Assembly: GCA_963655255.1 (NCBI GenBank)
Contig: CAVKEB010000005.1
Coordinates: 1 to 64,000 of the forward strand
Direction: 5' to 3'
Source: CAG-791 sp963655255
GTDB lineage: Bacteria > Bacillota > Clostridia > Lachnospirales > Lachnospiraceae
Length of the DNA stretch: 64,000 bases
Part shown: in pieces, positions 16,980 through 24,869 of the stretch
How positions within the stretch are numbered: the first letter of the stretch is position 1
How the letters are laid out: every line of letters starts with the position of its first letter
The notes under the pieces: model-generated
The model's input: the letters and a program-made list of their open reading frames with translations, nothing else
Databases searched by the model: none
Told to the model about the DNA's origin: nothing
Program-made: the position numbers and the translations under genes

Positions 16980-18254
16980 TCATCTGCAGAGCTTCGGTGC
17001 AAACTCCGTCTGATCAAAAGTTGCAAAATAATCTTTCAGCGTCTCCGCACGGCGGATTTCCCGGACCGATCCGTCCTCCTGAAGAAGGAGCTCCGCACTC
17101 CAGAGCCGCCCATTGTAGTTGTATCCCATGGAGAAGCCATGCGCTCCGGTGTCATGGATGTACAGAATGTCGCCCATGTCAATCTTCGGAAGCTCCCGGT
17201 CCACTGCGAACTTGTCATTGTTCTCGCACAGGGATCCGACCACATCGTAGGTGTGGTCACACGGCGCTTCTTCCTTGCCGAGTACCGTGATGTGATGGTA
17301 TGCGCCGTACATGGCAGGCCGCATCAGGTTTGCCGCGCAGGCGTCCACGCCGATGTACTCCTTGTAAATGTGCTTCTCATGGATGGCAGTGGTCACCAGC
17401 GCGCCGTAAGGAGCCATCATGAAACGGCCCATCTCAGTATAGATCGCGCAGTCTCCCATTCCGGCGGGAACCAGAATCTCGTCATAGACCCGGTGAACGC
17501 CCTCACCGATTGCCCGGATATCATTGGGCGTCTCCTCCGGACGGTAGGCGACACCGACGCCGCCGGACAGGTTGATGAAGGCAAAGTGAATGCCGAGCTT
17601 CTCATGCGCCTCTGCCGCAATCCGGAACAGCTCCCCGGCAAGCTTCGGATAATACTCGTTGGTGACCGTGTTGGAGGCAAGGAACGCATGGATTCCGAAA
17701 TGCTTCACGCCGTGCGCCTTCAGCTGCGCGTATGCGTCAAAAAGCTGTTTCTTCGTCATGCCGTACTTGGAATCCCCTGGATTGTCCATGATGCCGTTGC
17801 TCATCTGGAAAATTCCGCCCGGGTTGAAGCGGCAGCTCATCGTCTCCGGGAACGTGTCGCCGAACAGCTTCTCCAGCGTCCTGATATGCGTGATGTCGTC
17901 CAGGTTGATAATCGCGCCCAGCTTCCTTGCAAGGACATACTCGCGGTCCGGCGTCTCATTCGAGGAAAACATGATCTTGTCCCCCGCTGCGCCGACTGCG
18001 TCCGAGAGAACGAGCTCCGCCTCGGAGGAGCAGTCAAAACCGAAACCGTAGTCCTGCATGATCCGCATCAGATACGGATTCGGGGTCGCCTTGACGGCAA
18101 AATACTCGCAAAAACCAGGATTCCAGGCAAATGCTTCCTTCACAGCCCGGCAGTTCTCGCGGATTCCCTTCTCGTCATAGATATGAAACGGCGTCGGATG
18201 GTCCTTGATGATTTCCTGCGCTTTTTCTCTGGTAATAAACGGTGTTTTTTTCAT
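16980..18254 (-). CDS. lysA: Diaminopimelate decarboxylase (alanine racemase-fold, class III PLP)
   Basis: A fold-type III PLP decarboxylase of 424 residues, best matched to diaminopimelate decarboxylase, the last step of lysine synthesis. The PLP lysine is in YFAVKATPNP (Lys55), the glycine-rich phosphate-binding loop is NLSGGVGV, and the active-site CENNDKFA near residue 350 corresponds to the family's CESxD region, with N in place of S. Length is normal. AGGAG lies very close to the ATG. Related ornithine, arginine or carboxynorspermidine decarboxylases share the fold, so substrate assignment is likely but not certain. It is flanked by tRNA-Leu and ung. Confidence 0.85.
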   Translation of the reverse strand: MKKTPFITREKAQEIIKDHPTPFHIYDEKGIRENCRAVKEAFAWNPGFCEYFAVKATPNPYLMRIMQDYGFGFDCSSEAELVLSDAVGAAGDKIMFSSNETPDREYVLARKLGAIINLDDITHIRTLEKLFGDTFPETMSCRFNPGGIFQMSNGIMDNPGDSKYGMTKKQLFDAYAQLKAHGVKHFGIHAFLASNTVTNEYYPKLAGELFRIAAEAHEKLGIHFAFINLSGGVGVAYRPEETPNDIRAIGEGVHRVYDEILVPAGMGDCAIYTEMGRFMMAPYGALVTTAIHEKHIYKEYIGVDACAANLMRPAMYGAYHHITVLGKEEAPCDHTYDVVGSLCENNDKFAVDRELPKIDMGDILYIHDTGAHGFSMGYNYNGRLWSAELLLQEDGSVREIRRAETLKDYFATFDQTEFAPKLCR

Positions 18255-18358
18255 ATTCTCCTCTTTCTTCCCGCCGCCTGTCCTGCATCATGCACGGCCG
18301 TCTCCTTGTGCGGCAGTTCCTTTGATCGTCTTCTCCGATCCCATTCTGCGTGGAAACT

Positions 18359-19045
18359 TCAGGTGTTGTCCACATCCGGAATCTGCCAGTCAATCGGCGT
18401 CTCCCCGTGCTCCTCCAGAAAGCGGTTGCATTTGGAGAAATGACGGCAGCCGAAAAAGCCGCGGTAGGCAGACAAAGGACTCGGGTGCGGAGCGGTCAGA
18501 ATCAGGTGCTTCGGGTTCGTCAGCATCGGGATCTTCGCCTGTGCCTGGGAGCCCCACAGCATGTAGACAATCGGGCGGTCCTGCTCGTTCACTGCCTTCA
18601 GAATCGCGTCCGTGAACTGCTCCCATCCCTTCCCGTGATGAGAGTTCGCCGCATGGGCCCGCACGGTAAGAACCGTGTTCAGCATCAGGATCCCCTGGTC
18701 GGCCCAGTGAACGAGATAACCGTTGTTGGGCATGTGGCAGCCGACGTCATCATGAAGCTCCCGGTAAATATTGACAAGAGAAGGCGGAATGTCCTTCTGC
18801 TGCGGCAGAACGGAAAAACACAGTCCGTGCGCCTGTTCCGGCTCATGATAAGGGTCCTGCCCCAGAATCACCACCTTCACCTTCGCAAGAGGCGTCAGAT
18901 GCAGGGCATTGAAAATATCCTGCGCCGGCGGATAGATTGTTCTGGTCTGATACTCTTTGCTGACAAATGTGTACAGCTCTTTGTAGTAGGGCTTCCGGAA
19001 CTCTCCCTGAAGAGCCGGAAGCCAGTCATTCGTGATTCCTGCCAT
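18359..19045 (-). CDS. ung: Uracil-DNA glycosylase
   Basis: Family 1 UDG, 228 residues from the ATG at 19045 (AGGGAAG upstream); a GTG at 19081 is a weaker alternative because its GGAGG is only two bases away. It removes uracil from DNA in base-excision repair. Catalytic water-activating motif GQDPYH, uracil-pocket region and the minor-groove loop HPSPLSAYRGFFGC are intact. It stands alone in its gap, downstream of pepD. Confidence 0.96.
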   Translation of the reverse strand: MAGITNDWLPALQGEFRKPYYKELYTFVSKEYQTRTIYPPAQDIFNALHLTPLAKVKVVILGQDPYHEPEQAHGLCFSVLPQQKDIPPSLVNIYRELHDDVGCHMPNNGYLVHWADQGILMLNTVLTVRAHAANSHHGKGWEQFTDAILKAVNEQDRPIVYMLWGSQAQAKIPMLTNPKHLILTAPHPSPLSAYRGFFGCRHFSKCNRFLEEHGETPIDWQIPDVDNT

Positions 19046-19196
19046 GCCGTATTCTTCCCTGTATCCTCCACACGCCGCCACACCCTCCGGCGGACGGCAG
19101 CCGACTTCCCGCTTCGGGCAGACACCGGCGCATTCCTCTGCGCCTTTGTGCTGTCCGGATATTGTCCACAGACTTCGGGCGGATGTGCCGCAGCCT

Positions 19197-20672
19197 TTAC
19201 ATCGTCCTCAGTGCTTCCAGAAGGAACTGCCAGGTTCTCTCCGTGGAAGCAATGGAAAGCTTCTCATCTGGTGTGTGGATTCCCTCCATATCCGGTCCGA
19301 TGGAGACGCAGTCAAGGCCTTCGATCTCTGCCGCAAGGAGTCCGCACTCAAGGCCGCCGTGAATGACGGCGATGACAGGCTTTTTGCCGGTCTGCCGCTC
19401 ATAAATAGCAGACAGCTCATCGCAGAGAGGCGACGAGGCCGCCCGCTCCCACGCGGGATACGCTCCTTTGACCTCCGTGGATCCGCCGAGGAGCTCCACC
19501 AGGGTTTCCACCTTCTTCTGCAGGTATTTCTTCTGGGAATTGACGCTCGAACGGACGAGATAGACTGCCGTCACCTTGTCCTCCGAGGAATTCAGAATGC
19601 CAAGGTTCAGCGAAGTCTGCGGGAGATCGCGGTCCACCGGATCGTTCTCAATCAGGCCGTTCGGCGTCAGCATCAGGAAATCAATGATGCGTCTGGTATC
19701 CGCCTTCGTCATGACAAGCGCCGGGATTTCGGTCGCGTCCTCCCAGCCTGTGCTCCAGGTGATTCCGCTGTCCGTCAGGCGGTATTCCTCCGAGATCTGA
19801 TTCATCAGCTTCTCCACGATGTGGAGAACCGCCTTCTGATCCGCGTCCGCATCCAGAAGGACTCTCGCGCTGCAGCTTCTCGGAATGGCGTTGTCCTTGG
19901 AGCCTCCCTCAATGGAGAGAAGCCGGACCGTCATCTTGCCTGCAAGCTTGTAGAGAACACGTCCCATCAGAAGATCGGCATTGGCACGTCCCATATTGAT
20001 GCAGCCGCCGGAATGACCGCCGAGAAGGCCGCTGATCGCAATCTGCAGGATCATGCCGCAGTGTTCCTTGCGTTCCACCGGGAACGTGCAGTGCTCCTCC
20101 GCGCCGCCTGCGCAGCCGACCGTGAAGATTCCCTCGTCCTCGGAGTCCAGATTGATCATGCGGCGTCCCTTGAGTCCGGAAACATCCAGAACGTTCGCTC
20201 CGAGAAGGCCGACCTCCTCGTTCACCGTGAACACACACTCCAGCGGAGGATGCGGGATGGTGTCGTCCTCCAGAAGCGCCAGCATCATGGCGACCGCAAT
20301 GCCGTCATCGCCGCCGAGCGTGGTTCCCTCCGCATAGAGGGTATCTCCGTCCCTCTTCAGCTGAATGTGCTGCTTCAGAAGATCCAGCGGGCAGTCCTCG
20401 GTTTTCTCCAGAACCATGTCGATGTGGCCCTGCAGAATGACCGGACGATCACTGGCCGCTCCCTTCGTTGCATCCTTCCAGATGATGACATTGCCCGCCT
20501 CATCCTGCGTGTGCTTCAGTTTCTTCTCTCTGGCGTAGGACACCAGCCAGTCGCTTAACTCCTGTACGTGAAAGGATCCGTGCGGAATTTTACAGATCTC
20601 TTCAAAAAAATGCAGAACCAGCTTCGGCTGTGCGTCGCCGCAGATTTCATTGCGAATCATCGAATCATCCAT
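19197..20672 (-). CDS. pepD: Aminoacyl-histidine dipeptidase (Xaa-His dipeptidase, M20)
   Basis: A cytosolic M20C zinc dipeptidase of 491 residues, cleaving dipeptides such as carnosine-type Xaa-His. Metal-site motifs are GHIDMV, LGGDDGIA (bridging Asp) and NEEVGLLG. The C-terminal HGGLECG is the last family motif. The start at 20672 is fixed by GGAGGAAG seven bases upstream; the frame stays open further upstream only because it runs through a hairpin array, which should not be counted as protein. Confidence 0.93.
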   Translation of the reverse strand: MDDSMIRNEICGDAQPKLVLHFFEEICKIPHGSFHVQELSDWLVSYAREKKLKHTQDEAGNVIIWKDATKGAASDRPVILQGHIDMVLEKTEDCPLDLLKQHIQLKRDGDTLYAEGTTLGGDDGIAVAMMLALLEDDTIPHPPLECVFTVNEEVGLLGANVLDVSGLKGRRMINLDSEDEGIFTVGCAGGAEEHCTFPVERKEHCGMILQIAISGLLGGHSGGCINMGRANADLLMGRVLYKLAGKMTVRLLSIEGGSKDNAIPRSCSARVLLDADADQKAVLHIVEKLMNQISEEYRLTDSGITWSTGWEDATEIPALVMTKADTRRIIDFLMLTPNGLIENDPVDRDLPQTSLNLGILNSSEDKVTAVYLVRSSVNSQKKYLQKKVETLVELLGGSTEVKGAYPAWERAASSPLCDELSAIYERQTGKKPVIAVIHGGLECGLLAAEIEGLDCVSIGPDMEGIHTPDEKLSIASTERTWQFLLEALRTM

Positions 20673-20694
20673 GTTGTATCTTCCTCCCATATCT

Positions 20695-20803
20695 ATACCT
20701 CGCTGAGGCAAAATCCGTGAAGACGGCTTTGCCGAATGCGGAAGCCGGTGCATCATCACCGATGCTGCAGTTTGAAAGCGACATATCAATGTCACTCTCA
20801 AAC
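20695..20803 (+). repeat. Modular hairpin array, copy 7 (first of a tandem pair)
   Basis: All four modules in order from CCTCGCTGAGG (20698-20708) to the long hairpin. The second hairpin ends CCGT / GAAG / ACGG instead of CCGC / GCGG, a compensatory change of the closing pair. It lies between hisF and pepD. Confidence 0.85.
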
Positions 20804-20805
20804 TT

Positions 20806-20914
20806 ATACCTCACTGAGGCAAAATCCGCGAATGCGGTTTTGCCGAATGTGGCAGCCGGTGCGTCAGCACCGATGCTGCTGTTTGAAAGTGACATATCGA
20901 TGTCACTTTCAAAC
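20806..20914 (+). repeat. Modular hairpin array, copy 8 (second of a tandem pair)
   Basis: The canonical four-module unit from CCTCACTGAGG (20809-20819) to CTTTCAAAC at 20914. It ends eight bases before the hisF stop codon and is a direct repeat of copy 7, differing at scattered positions. Confidence 0.9.
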
Positions 20915-20922
20915 TTTGTTCT

Positions 20923-21705
20923 TCACATCCGGATGCAGACGCCGTTCTCCCGAAGGTACTGCTTTACCCCGGAAATTTCCAGCTCTCTGAAGTGAAACAG
21001 TGACGCCGCCAGCGCCGCGTCCGCGCCGCCCTTCGTCAGAGCCTCCAGAAAATGCTCCTTCGTTCCCGCTCCGCCGGAAGCGACCACGGGAATTCCGACT
21101 GCCTCCGAGACCATCCGGGTCAGCGGAATGTCATAGCCCGCCTTGGTTCCGTCGCAGTCCATGCTCGTAAGAAGAATCTCACCCGCTCCGAGGGCCTCTG
21201 CCTTCTTCGCCCAGTCAAGGGCGTCCAGTCCGGTATCCACCCGGCCGCCCGCCGCATAGACGGTCCAGCCGTCTTCCGGCTCCCAGGGTCTTCCCTCCGG
21301 AACGCGCCGCCTTGCATCAATGGCGACCGTGATGCACTGGCTTCCGAATTTCTCCGCGCCCTCCGTTATGAGCTCCGGGCGCCGGATCGCCGCCGAATTG
21401 ACCGAAATCTTGTCCGCTCCCTCGCGTAGAATCGCCTTCATGTCCTCTGTGGTCCGGATTCCTCCTCCCACCGTAAACGGAATGAACACCCGCTCCGCCA
21501 CGCGCCGCACCATCCCGGTCACGGTGTTCCTCGCGTCACTCGTCGCCGTGATGTCCAGAAAGACGAGCTCATCCGCACCGGCTGCGGAATACGCTTCTCC
21601 CGCTTCCACCGGATCTCCGGCATCCCGGAGCTGCACGAAATTGACGCCCTTGACCACCCTGCCATCCTTGACATCCAGGCAGGGGATGATTCTCTTTGCC
21701 AGCAT
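20923..21705 (-). CDS. hisF: Imidazole glycerol phosphate synthase subunit HisF
   Basis: The cyclase subunit of IGP synthase, 260 residues, a TIM barrel that joins HisH-derived ammonia to PRFAR in histidine synthesis. It opens with the family signature MLAKRIIPCLDVKDGRVVKG (catalytic Asp11) and has the second catalytic Asp in LTSMDCDGTKAGYD, with phosphate loops GGGIRT and VASGGAGT. Ribosome-binding site GGAGGT lies inside the end of hisH. Only hisH and hisF of the pathway are in this window. Confidence 0.97.
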   Translation of the reverse strand: MLAKRIIPCLDVKDGRVVKGVNFVQLRDAGDPVEAGEAYSAAGADELVFLDITATSDARNTVTGMVRRVAERVFIPFTVGGGIRTTEDMKAILREGADKISVNSAAIRRPELITEGAEKFGSQCITVAIDARRRVPEGRPWEPEDGWTVYAAGGRVDTGLDALDWAKKAEALGAGEILLTSMDCDGTKAGYDIPLTRMVSEAVGIPVVASGGAGTKEHFLEALTKGGADAALAASLFHFRELEISGVKQYLRENGVCIRM

Positions 21706-21706
21706 C

Positions 21707-22372
21707 TCACCGCACCTCCAGGAAGTTCTTCAGAATCCGCATGCCCACCTTCTCCGATTTTTCCGGATGAAACTGGCAGGCAAAGACATTCCCCTTCTCC
21801 ACGCTTGCGTCAAAGGAGACTCCGTAATCCGACCTCGCCTTCACCATCGAAGCATCCGCGGCCCGCAGATAATAGGAATGTACATAATAGACATAGGACC
21901 CTTCCGGAATACCGTCAAAAAGCCGTCCCGGCTCTGACACAGAGGGGTCCGGATAGGAAAGCGCGTTCCAGCCGATCTCCGGCACCTTCAGGGAAGCCCC
22001 GGGAAAGCCGTTCTCTCTCCGGAAGACATCCGGACATCCCGCAGGAAAGCGGACCACCCTTCCGGGCAGAATGGAGAGCCCCGTTACCCCGGGACTTTCT
22101 TCGCTCTCCTCGAACAGGATCTGAAGTCCCAGGCAGATTCCGAGAAACGGAACACCGCTCTCACAGACCTTCCGGATCACCGTCTCCAGCCCTCTTGCCC
22201 GGATGCAGGCCATGGCATCGCCGAAGGCCCCGACCCCCGGAAGAATCACGTGATCCGCGGCCAGAATGTCTCCGGGATCGCTCGTCAGAAGAGCCCTCTC
22301 TCCCAGTGCCTTCATGGCATTCTCCACGCTCCGGATGTTGCCCGCTCCGTAATCAATGACCGCAGTACTCAT
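21707..22372 (-). CDS. hisH: Imidazole glycerol phosphate synthase glutamine amidotransferase HisH
   Basis: The glutaminase subunit of IGP synthase, 221 residues, class I amidotransferase. The nucleophile Cys lies in FLGICLGLQILF, and the catalytic His-Glu pair is in FHPEKS near the C-terminus. The N-terminus DYGAGNIRSVENA is typical. It ends one base before hisF and overlaps the histidine kinase gene by four bases (ATGA), so a signalling pair and a histidine-synthesis pair appear to share a transcript. Confidence 0.96.
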   Translation of the reverse strand: MSTAVIDYGAGNIRSVENAMKALGERALLTSDPGDILAADHVILPGVGAFGDAMACIRARGLETVIRKVCESGVPFLGICLGLQILFEESEESPGVTGLSILPGRVVRFPAGCPDVFRRENGFPGASLKVPEIGWNALSYPDPSVSEPGRLFDGIPEGSYVYYVHSYYLRAADASMVKARSDYGVSFDASVEKGNVFACQFHPEKSEKVGMRILKNFLEVR

Positions 22373-23988
22373 TTGTTCTCCAGTTCGAACCAGAACTCCA
22401 CGCCGTTGTCATAATTGCAGACGCCGTAGTCCTGATGAATCAGCTCCATGATCGCCTTGACAATGGAAAGTCCGACGCCGGACCCTCCGTATGCCCTCGT
22501 TCTCGCCTTATCTACTTTATAGAATTTCTCCCAGATTCTCGGAATGGATTCCTCCGGAATCGGGGCACCGGTATTAAATACACCGATCCGGACTTTATTT
22601 TCCTTTTGTTTAAATCGTATGTCAATGATTTTCTCACCATCACAGTGATTCACTGCATTGGTAAAGTAATTCTGAAACACTTCCTCCGCATAAAACTGGT
22701 CCGCCCAGACATAAATCGGCCCGCTGTTTTCCATCTTCACCTGAATCCCGCGCTCCTTCGCAAGAAGGCCGCCGGTCCGGATGTAGTTGCGCACCAGCTC
22801 CGTGATGTCGAAGTTCTCATAATTCAGCTCGTTATTCTGCCCGAATTCCAGATGCGTCAGTGACAGAAACTGCTGAACCATGTGGTTCATCTTGCCTGCC
22901 TCGTCCACAATGACGCCGCAGTAATAATCGCGGTCCTTCGGATCGTCCGCCATTCCGTCCTGAAGGCCCTCCGCATAGCCCTGAATGAGCGCAATCGGTG
23001 TTTTCAGTTCATGCGTCACATTGGAAATAAACTCCCGCTGCATCGCCTCCGTCTTGTCGCGGTGCTCGATGTCCTGCTGGAGCCTGGCGTTGGCATTTTT
23101 CAGCTTGGAGATGGTCTCTTCCAGCGTCTCCGAAAGGTCATTCATGTTCTCGCCGAGAATCTGGATTTCGTTCCGGTCATTTCCTTCGTATTTTGCCGAG
23201 AAATCAAGCGTTCTCATTTTCCTGGAGAGCTCAGTCATCCGGATGATCGGACGGGTGATCCGCCTGGAGAGGAGCATCGCGACGAAAAGTCCCAGAAGGA
23301 TGACGCTCCCGCCCACGAGGAGAATGAAACGGTTGGCGATCATCGCGTTCGCGCGGATCGAATCCATCGCGGTGCGCAGAAGGTAATACGATCCGTTGGA
23401 GAGCATGCCCCAACGCTCCATGTACTGCGTGCCAGTTCCCTTGTCGAGAACGATCTGCACGCGGGTGCTGTCCCCTTCCTGCAGGCGTTTCACGATGTAG
23501 TAGTCCGGTGCGTGCCGGTCTTCCTGCCAGCTCGCAACCTTGTGCTCGTCAAAATCCTCCGGCAGCTCGTTCGTCGTCTCCAGAATATTGTCCCACATCC
23601 GGTTCATCATGGTGTTCACATCTGCCGCCATGGCACGCACCGTCTTGGACTCTTCGTCAATCACGAGGATGCTGATGTTATTCCGGTTGGCGATCTGGGT
23701 AAGCTCATTGCCGAACGCGATGGACTCGATGGAATTGGATGCCGCCGCGGCGTTCAGTCGCTCGTAGGTGTTCTCCAGGGTGTCCTGCTTCTCACTGTTG
23801 TAGTAGCGCTCCAGAAACGCGTTGTTCGCAAGGAACATCACGGCGACGGCTCCCGCCATCAGTGCAAAGAAAAGAGCGGCGAATTCCATCTGCAGGGAGC
23901 GGAATTTCCGCTCCTTTTTCCTCTGCGGGGTTCGTTTCCGGAAAATACTTTTTTTCTCCGGAGCCGCCTTTTCACTGTGCTCTTCCAT
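22369..23988 (-). CDS. Sensor histidine kinase with HAMP domain
   Basis: A membrane sensor kinase of 539 residues. It has a basic N-terminal tail, a membrane helix (about 35-55), an extracytoplasmic sensor region of about 150 residues, a second helix (about 215-240), HAMP, then HisKA with the phospho-acceptor in NVTHELKTPIALIQG and an HATPase domain (N-box YFTNAVNHC, G-box GSGVGLSIVKAIM). It is co-encoded with the upstream OmpR-type regulator, overlapping by 17 bases. It resembles the VanS/ResE-type kinases of Clostridia. Stimulus unknown. Confidence 0.93.
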   Translation of the reverse strand: MEEHSEKAAPEKKSIFRKRTPQRKKERKFRSLQMEFAALFFALMAGAVAVMFLANNAFLERYYNSEKQDTLENTYERLNAAAASNSIESIAFGNELTQIANRNNISILVIDEESKTVRAMAADVNTMMNRMWDNILETTNELPEDFDEHKVASWQEDRHAPDYYIVKRLQEGDSTRVQIVLDKGTGTQYMERWGMLSNGSYYLLRTAMDSIRANAMIANRFILLVGGSVILLGLFVAMLLSRRITRPIIRMTELSRKMRTLDFSAKYEGNDRNEIQILGENMNDLSETLEETISKLKNANARLQQDIEHRDKTEAMQREFISNVTHELKTPIALIQGYAEGLQDGMADDPKDRDYYCGVIVDEAGKMNHMVQQFLSLTHLEFGQNNELNYENFDITELVRNYIRTGGLLAKERGIQVKMENSGPIYVWADQFYAEEVFQNYFTNAVNHCDGEKIIDIRFKQKENKVRIGVFNTGAPIPEESIPRIWEKFYKVDKARTRAYGGSGVGLSIVKAIMELIHQDYGVCNYDNGVEFWFELENK

Positions 23989-24664
23989 CAGAATCCTCCG
24001 GACTGAACTTATAGCCGAGCCCCCAGATGGTCTTGATCAGCTCGCCCTTCTCACCCATCTTGCTGCGGAGCTTCTTGACGTGCGTGTCGATGGTCCGCGC
24101 GTCTCCGTAATAATCGTAGTTCCAGACATGATTCAGGATCTGTTCCCGGGAAAGAGCTCTTCCGCTGTTCTCCAGGAAATAAGTGAGAAGCTCGAATTCC
24201 TTGGCCGACAGCTCAATCGGCTTTCCGTCCACCGTCACCTGATGAGCCGCCTGGTCAATGACGATGCCGCTGCTCTCTATCTTCTCGTCTTTCTTCCCGC
24301 GGCCCTCACGGCTAAGAATCGCCTCCACACGTGCCACCAGAATTTTCGGACTGAAGGGCTTTCTCACATAGTCGTTCACGCCAAGGTCAAAGCCCTGCAG
24401 CTCATCCTGTTCCTCAGACTTCGCCGTCAGCATGATGATCGGAACATCCGAGGTCTTGCGGATCTGCCGCGTCACCCCGTAGCCGTCCAGCCCCGGCATC
24501 ATGACATCCAGAATCAGGAGCGCGATGTCCGGCTCCCTCTCGAACACGTCCAGCGCCTCAATGCCGTCTCCCGCCTCCAGCACCTCATACCCCGCACGAA
24601 TCAGGAAATCGTGCACGAGCTTACGCATTCTTTCTTCATCATCCACTACAAGAATTTTCTGCAT
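23972..24664 (-). CDS. OmpR/PhoB-family response regulator
   Basis: A 230-residue response regulator. The receiver phospho-acceptor is Asp53 in LILDVMMPGLDG, with conserved Lys in VRKPFSPK. The C-terminal winged helix has FELLTYFLENSGRALSREQI and DARTIDTHVKKLRSKMG. It is the first gene of the pair with the histidine kinase. Its ribosome-binding site GAGGT, six bases before ATG, is the end of the adjacent hairpin array (CCTC-AGT-GAGG in the sense direction), so the start region could be folded. Confidence 0.95.
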   Translation of the reverse strand: MQKILVVDDEERMRKLVHDFLIRAGYEVLEAGDGIEALDVFEREPDIALLILDVMMPGLDGYGVTRQIRKTSDVPIIMLTAKSEEQDELQGFDLGVNDYVRKPFSPKILVARVEAILSREGRGKKDEKIESSGIVIDQAAHQVTVDGKPIELSAKEFELLTYFLENSGRALSREQILNHVWNYDYYGDARTIDTHVKKLRSKMGEKGELIKTIWGLGYKFSPEDSDGRAQ

Positions 24665-24671
24665 GGTTATA

Positions 24672-24743
24672 CCTCACTGAGGCAAAATCCGCGATACCAG
24701 AGAGAAAATGTCATCAGACATCTTCGAGTGCAGCGGTTCTGCC
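24672..24743 (+). repeat. Modular hairpin array, copy 9, with nested module
   Basis: CCTCACTGAGG (24672-24682) and outer arms GGCAAAATCCGC (24681-24692) and GCGGTTCTGCC (24733-24743) remain. The original GAAT loop is replaced by about 40 bases holding a rearranged GTC-ATCA-GAC hairpin ending CTTCGAGTGCA. It lies directly upstream of the response regulator start. Confidence 0.75.
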
Positions 24744-24834
24744 AAATGTCTGCCGTTTTCCTTATCGTAAACGATAACTGTGAAAAACCTGTGTTTTATA
24801 ACTGTTCGGCACAAGGCAATTTTACGGGAATTTC

Positions 24835-24865
24835 AGAAAAATCCGGGATGTGTCGAACCGTTATG
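24835..24865 (+). repeat. Short repeat family 2, copy C
   Basis: Core AGAAAAATCCGGGATGTG then TCGAACCG, ending four bases before the glgX stop codon. An upstream GTTCGGCACA (about 24803-24812) is complementary to TGTGTCGAAC, so the whole 55-bp stretch can fold as one long hairpin. Confidence 0.5.
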
Positions 24866-24869
24866 TGCT

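Noticed and set aside
18255..18358. Lysine riboswitch ahead of lysA
   Set aside because: The gap is only about 100 bases, too short for the known aptamer plus expression platform, and no matching core was seen.
20673..20801. N-terminal extensions of pepD, era, smpB and the nucleoside kinase running through the hairpin arrays
   Set aside because: The extensions are simply open frames of the repeat; each gene has a proper start and ribosome-binding site after the array.
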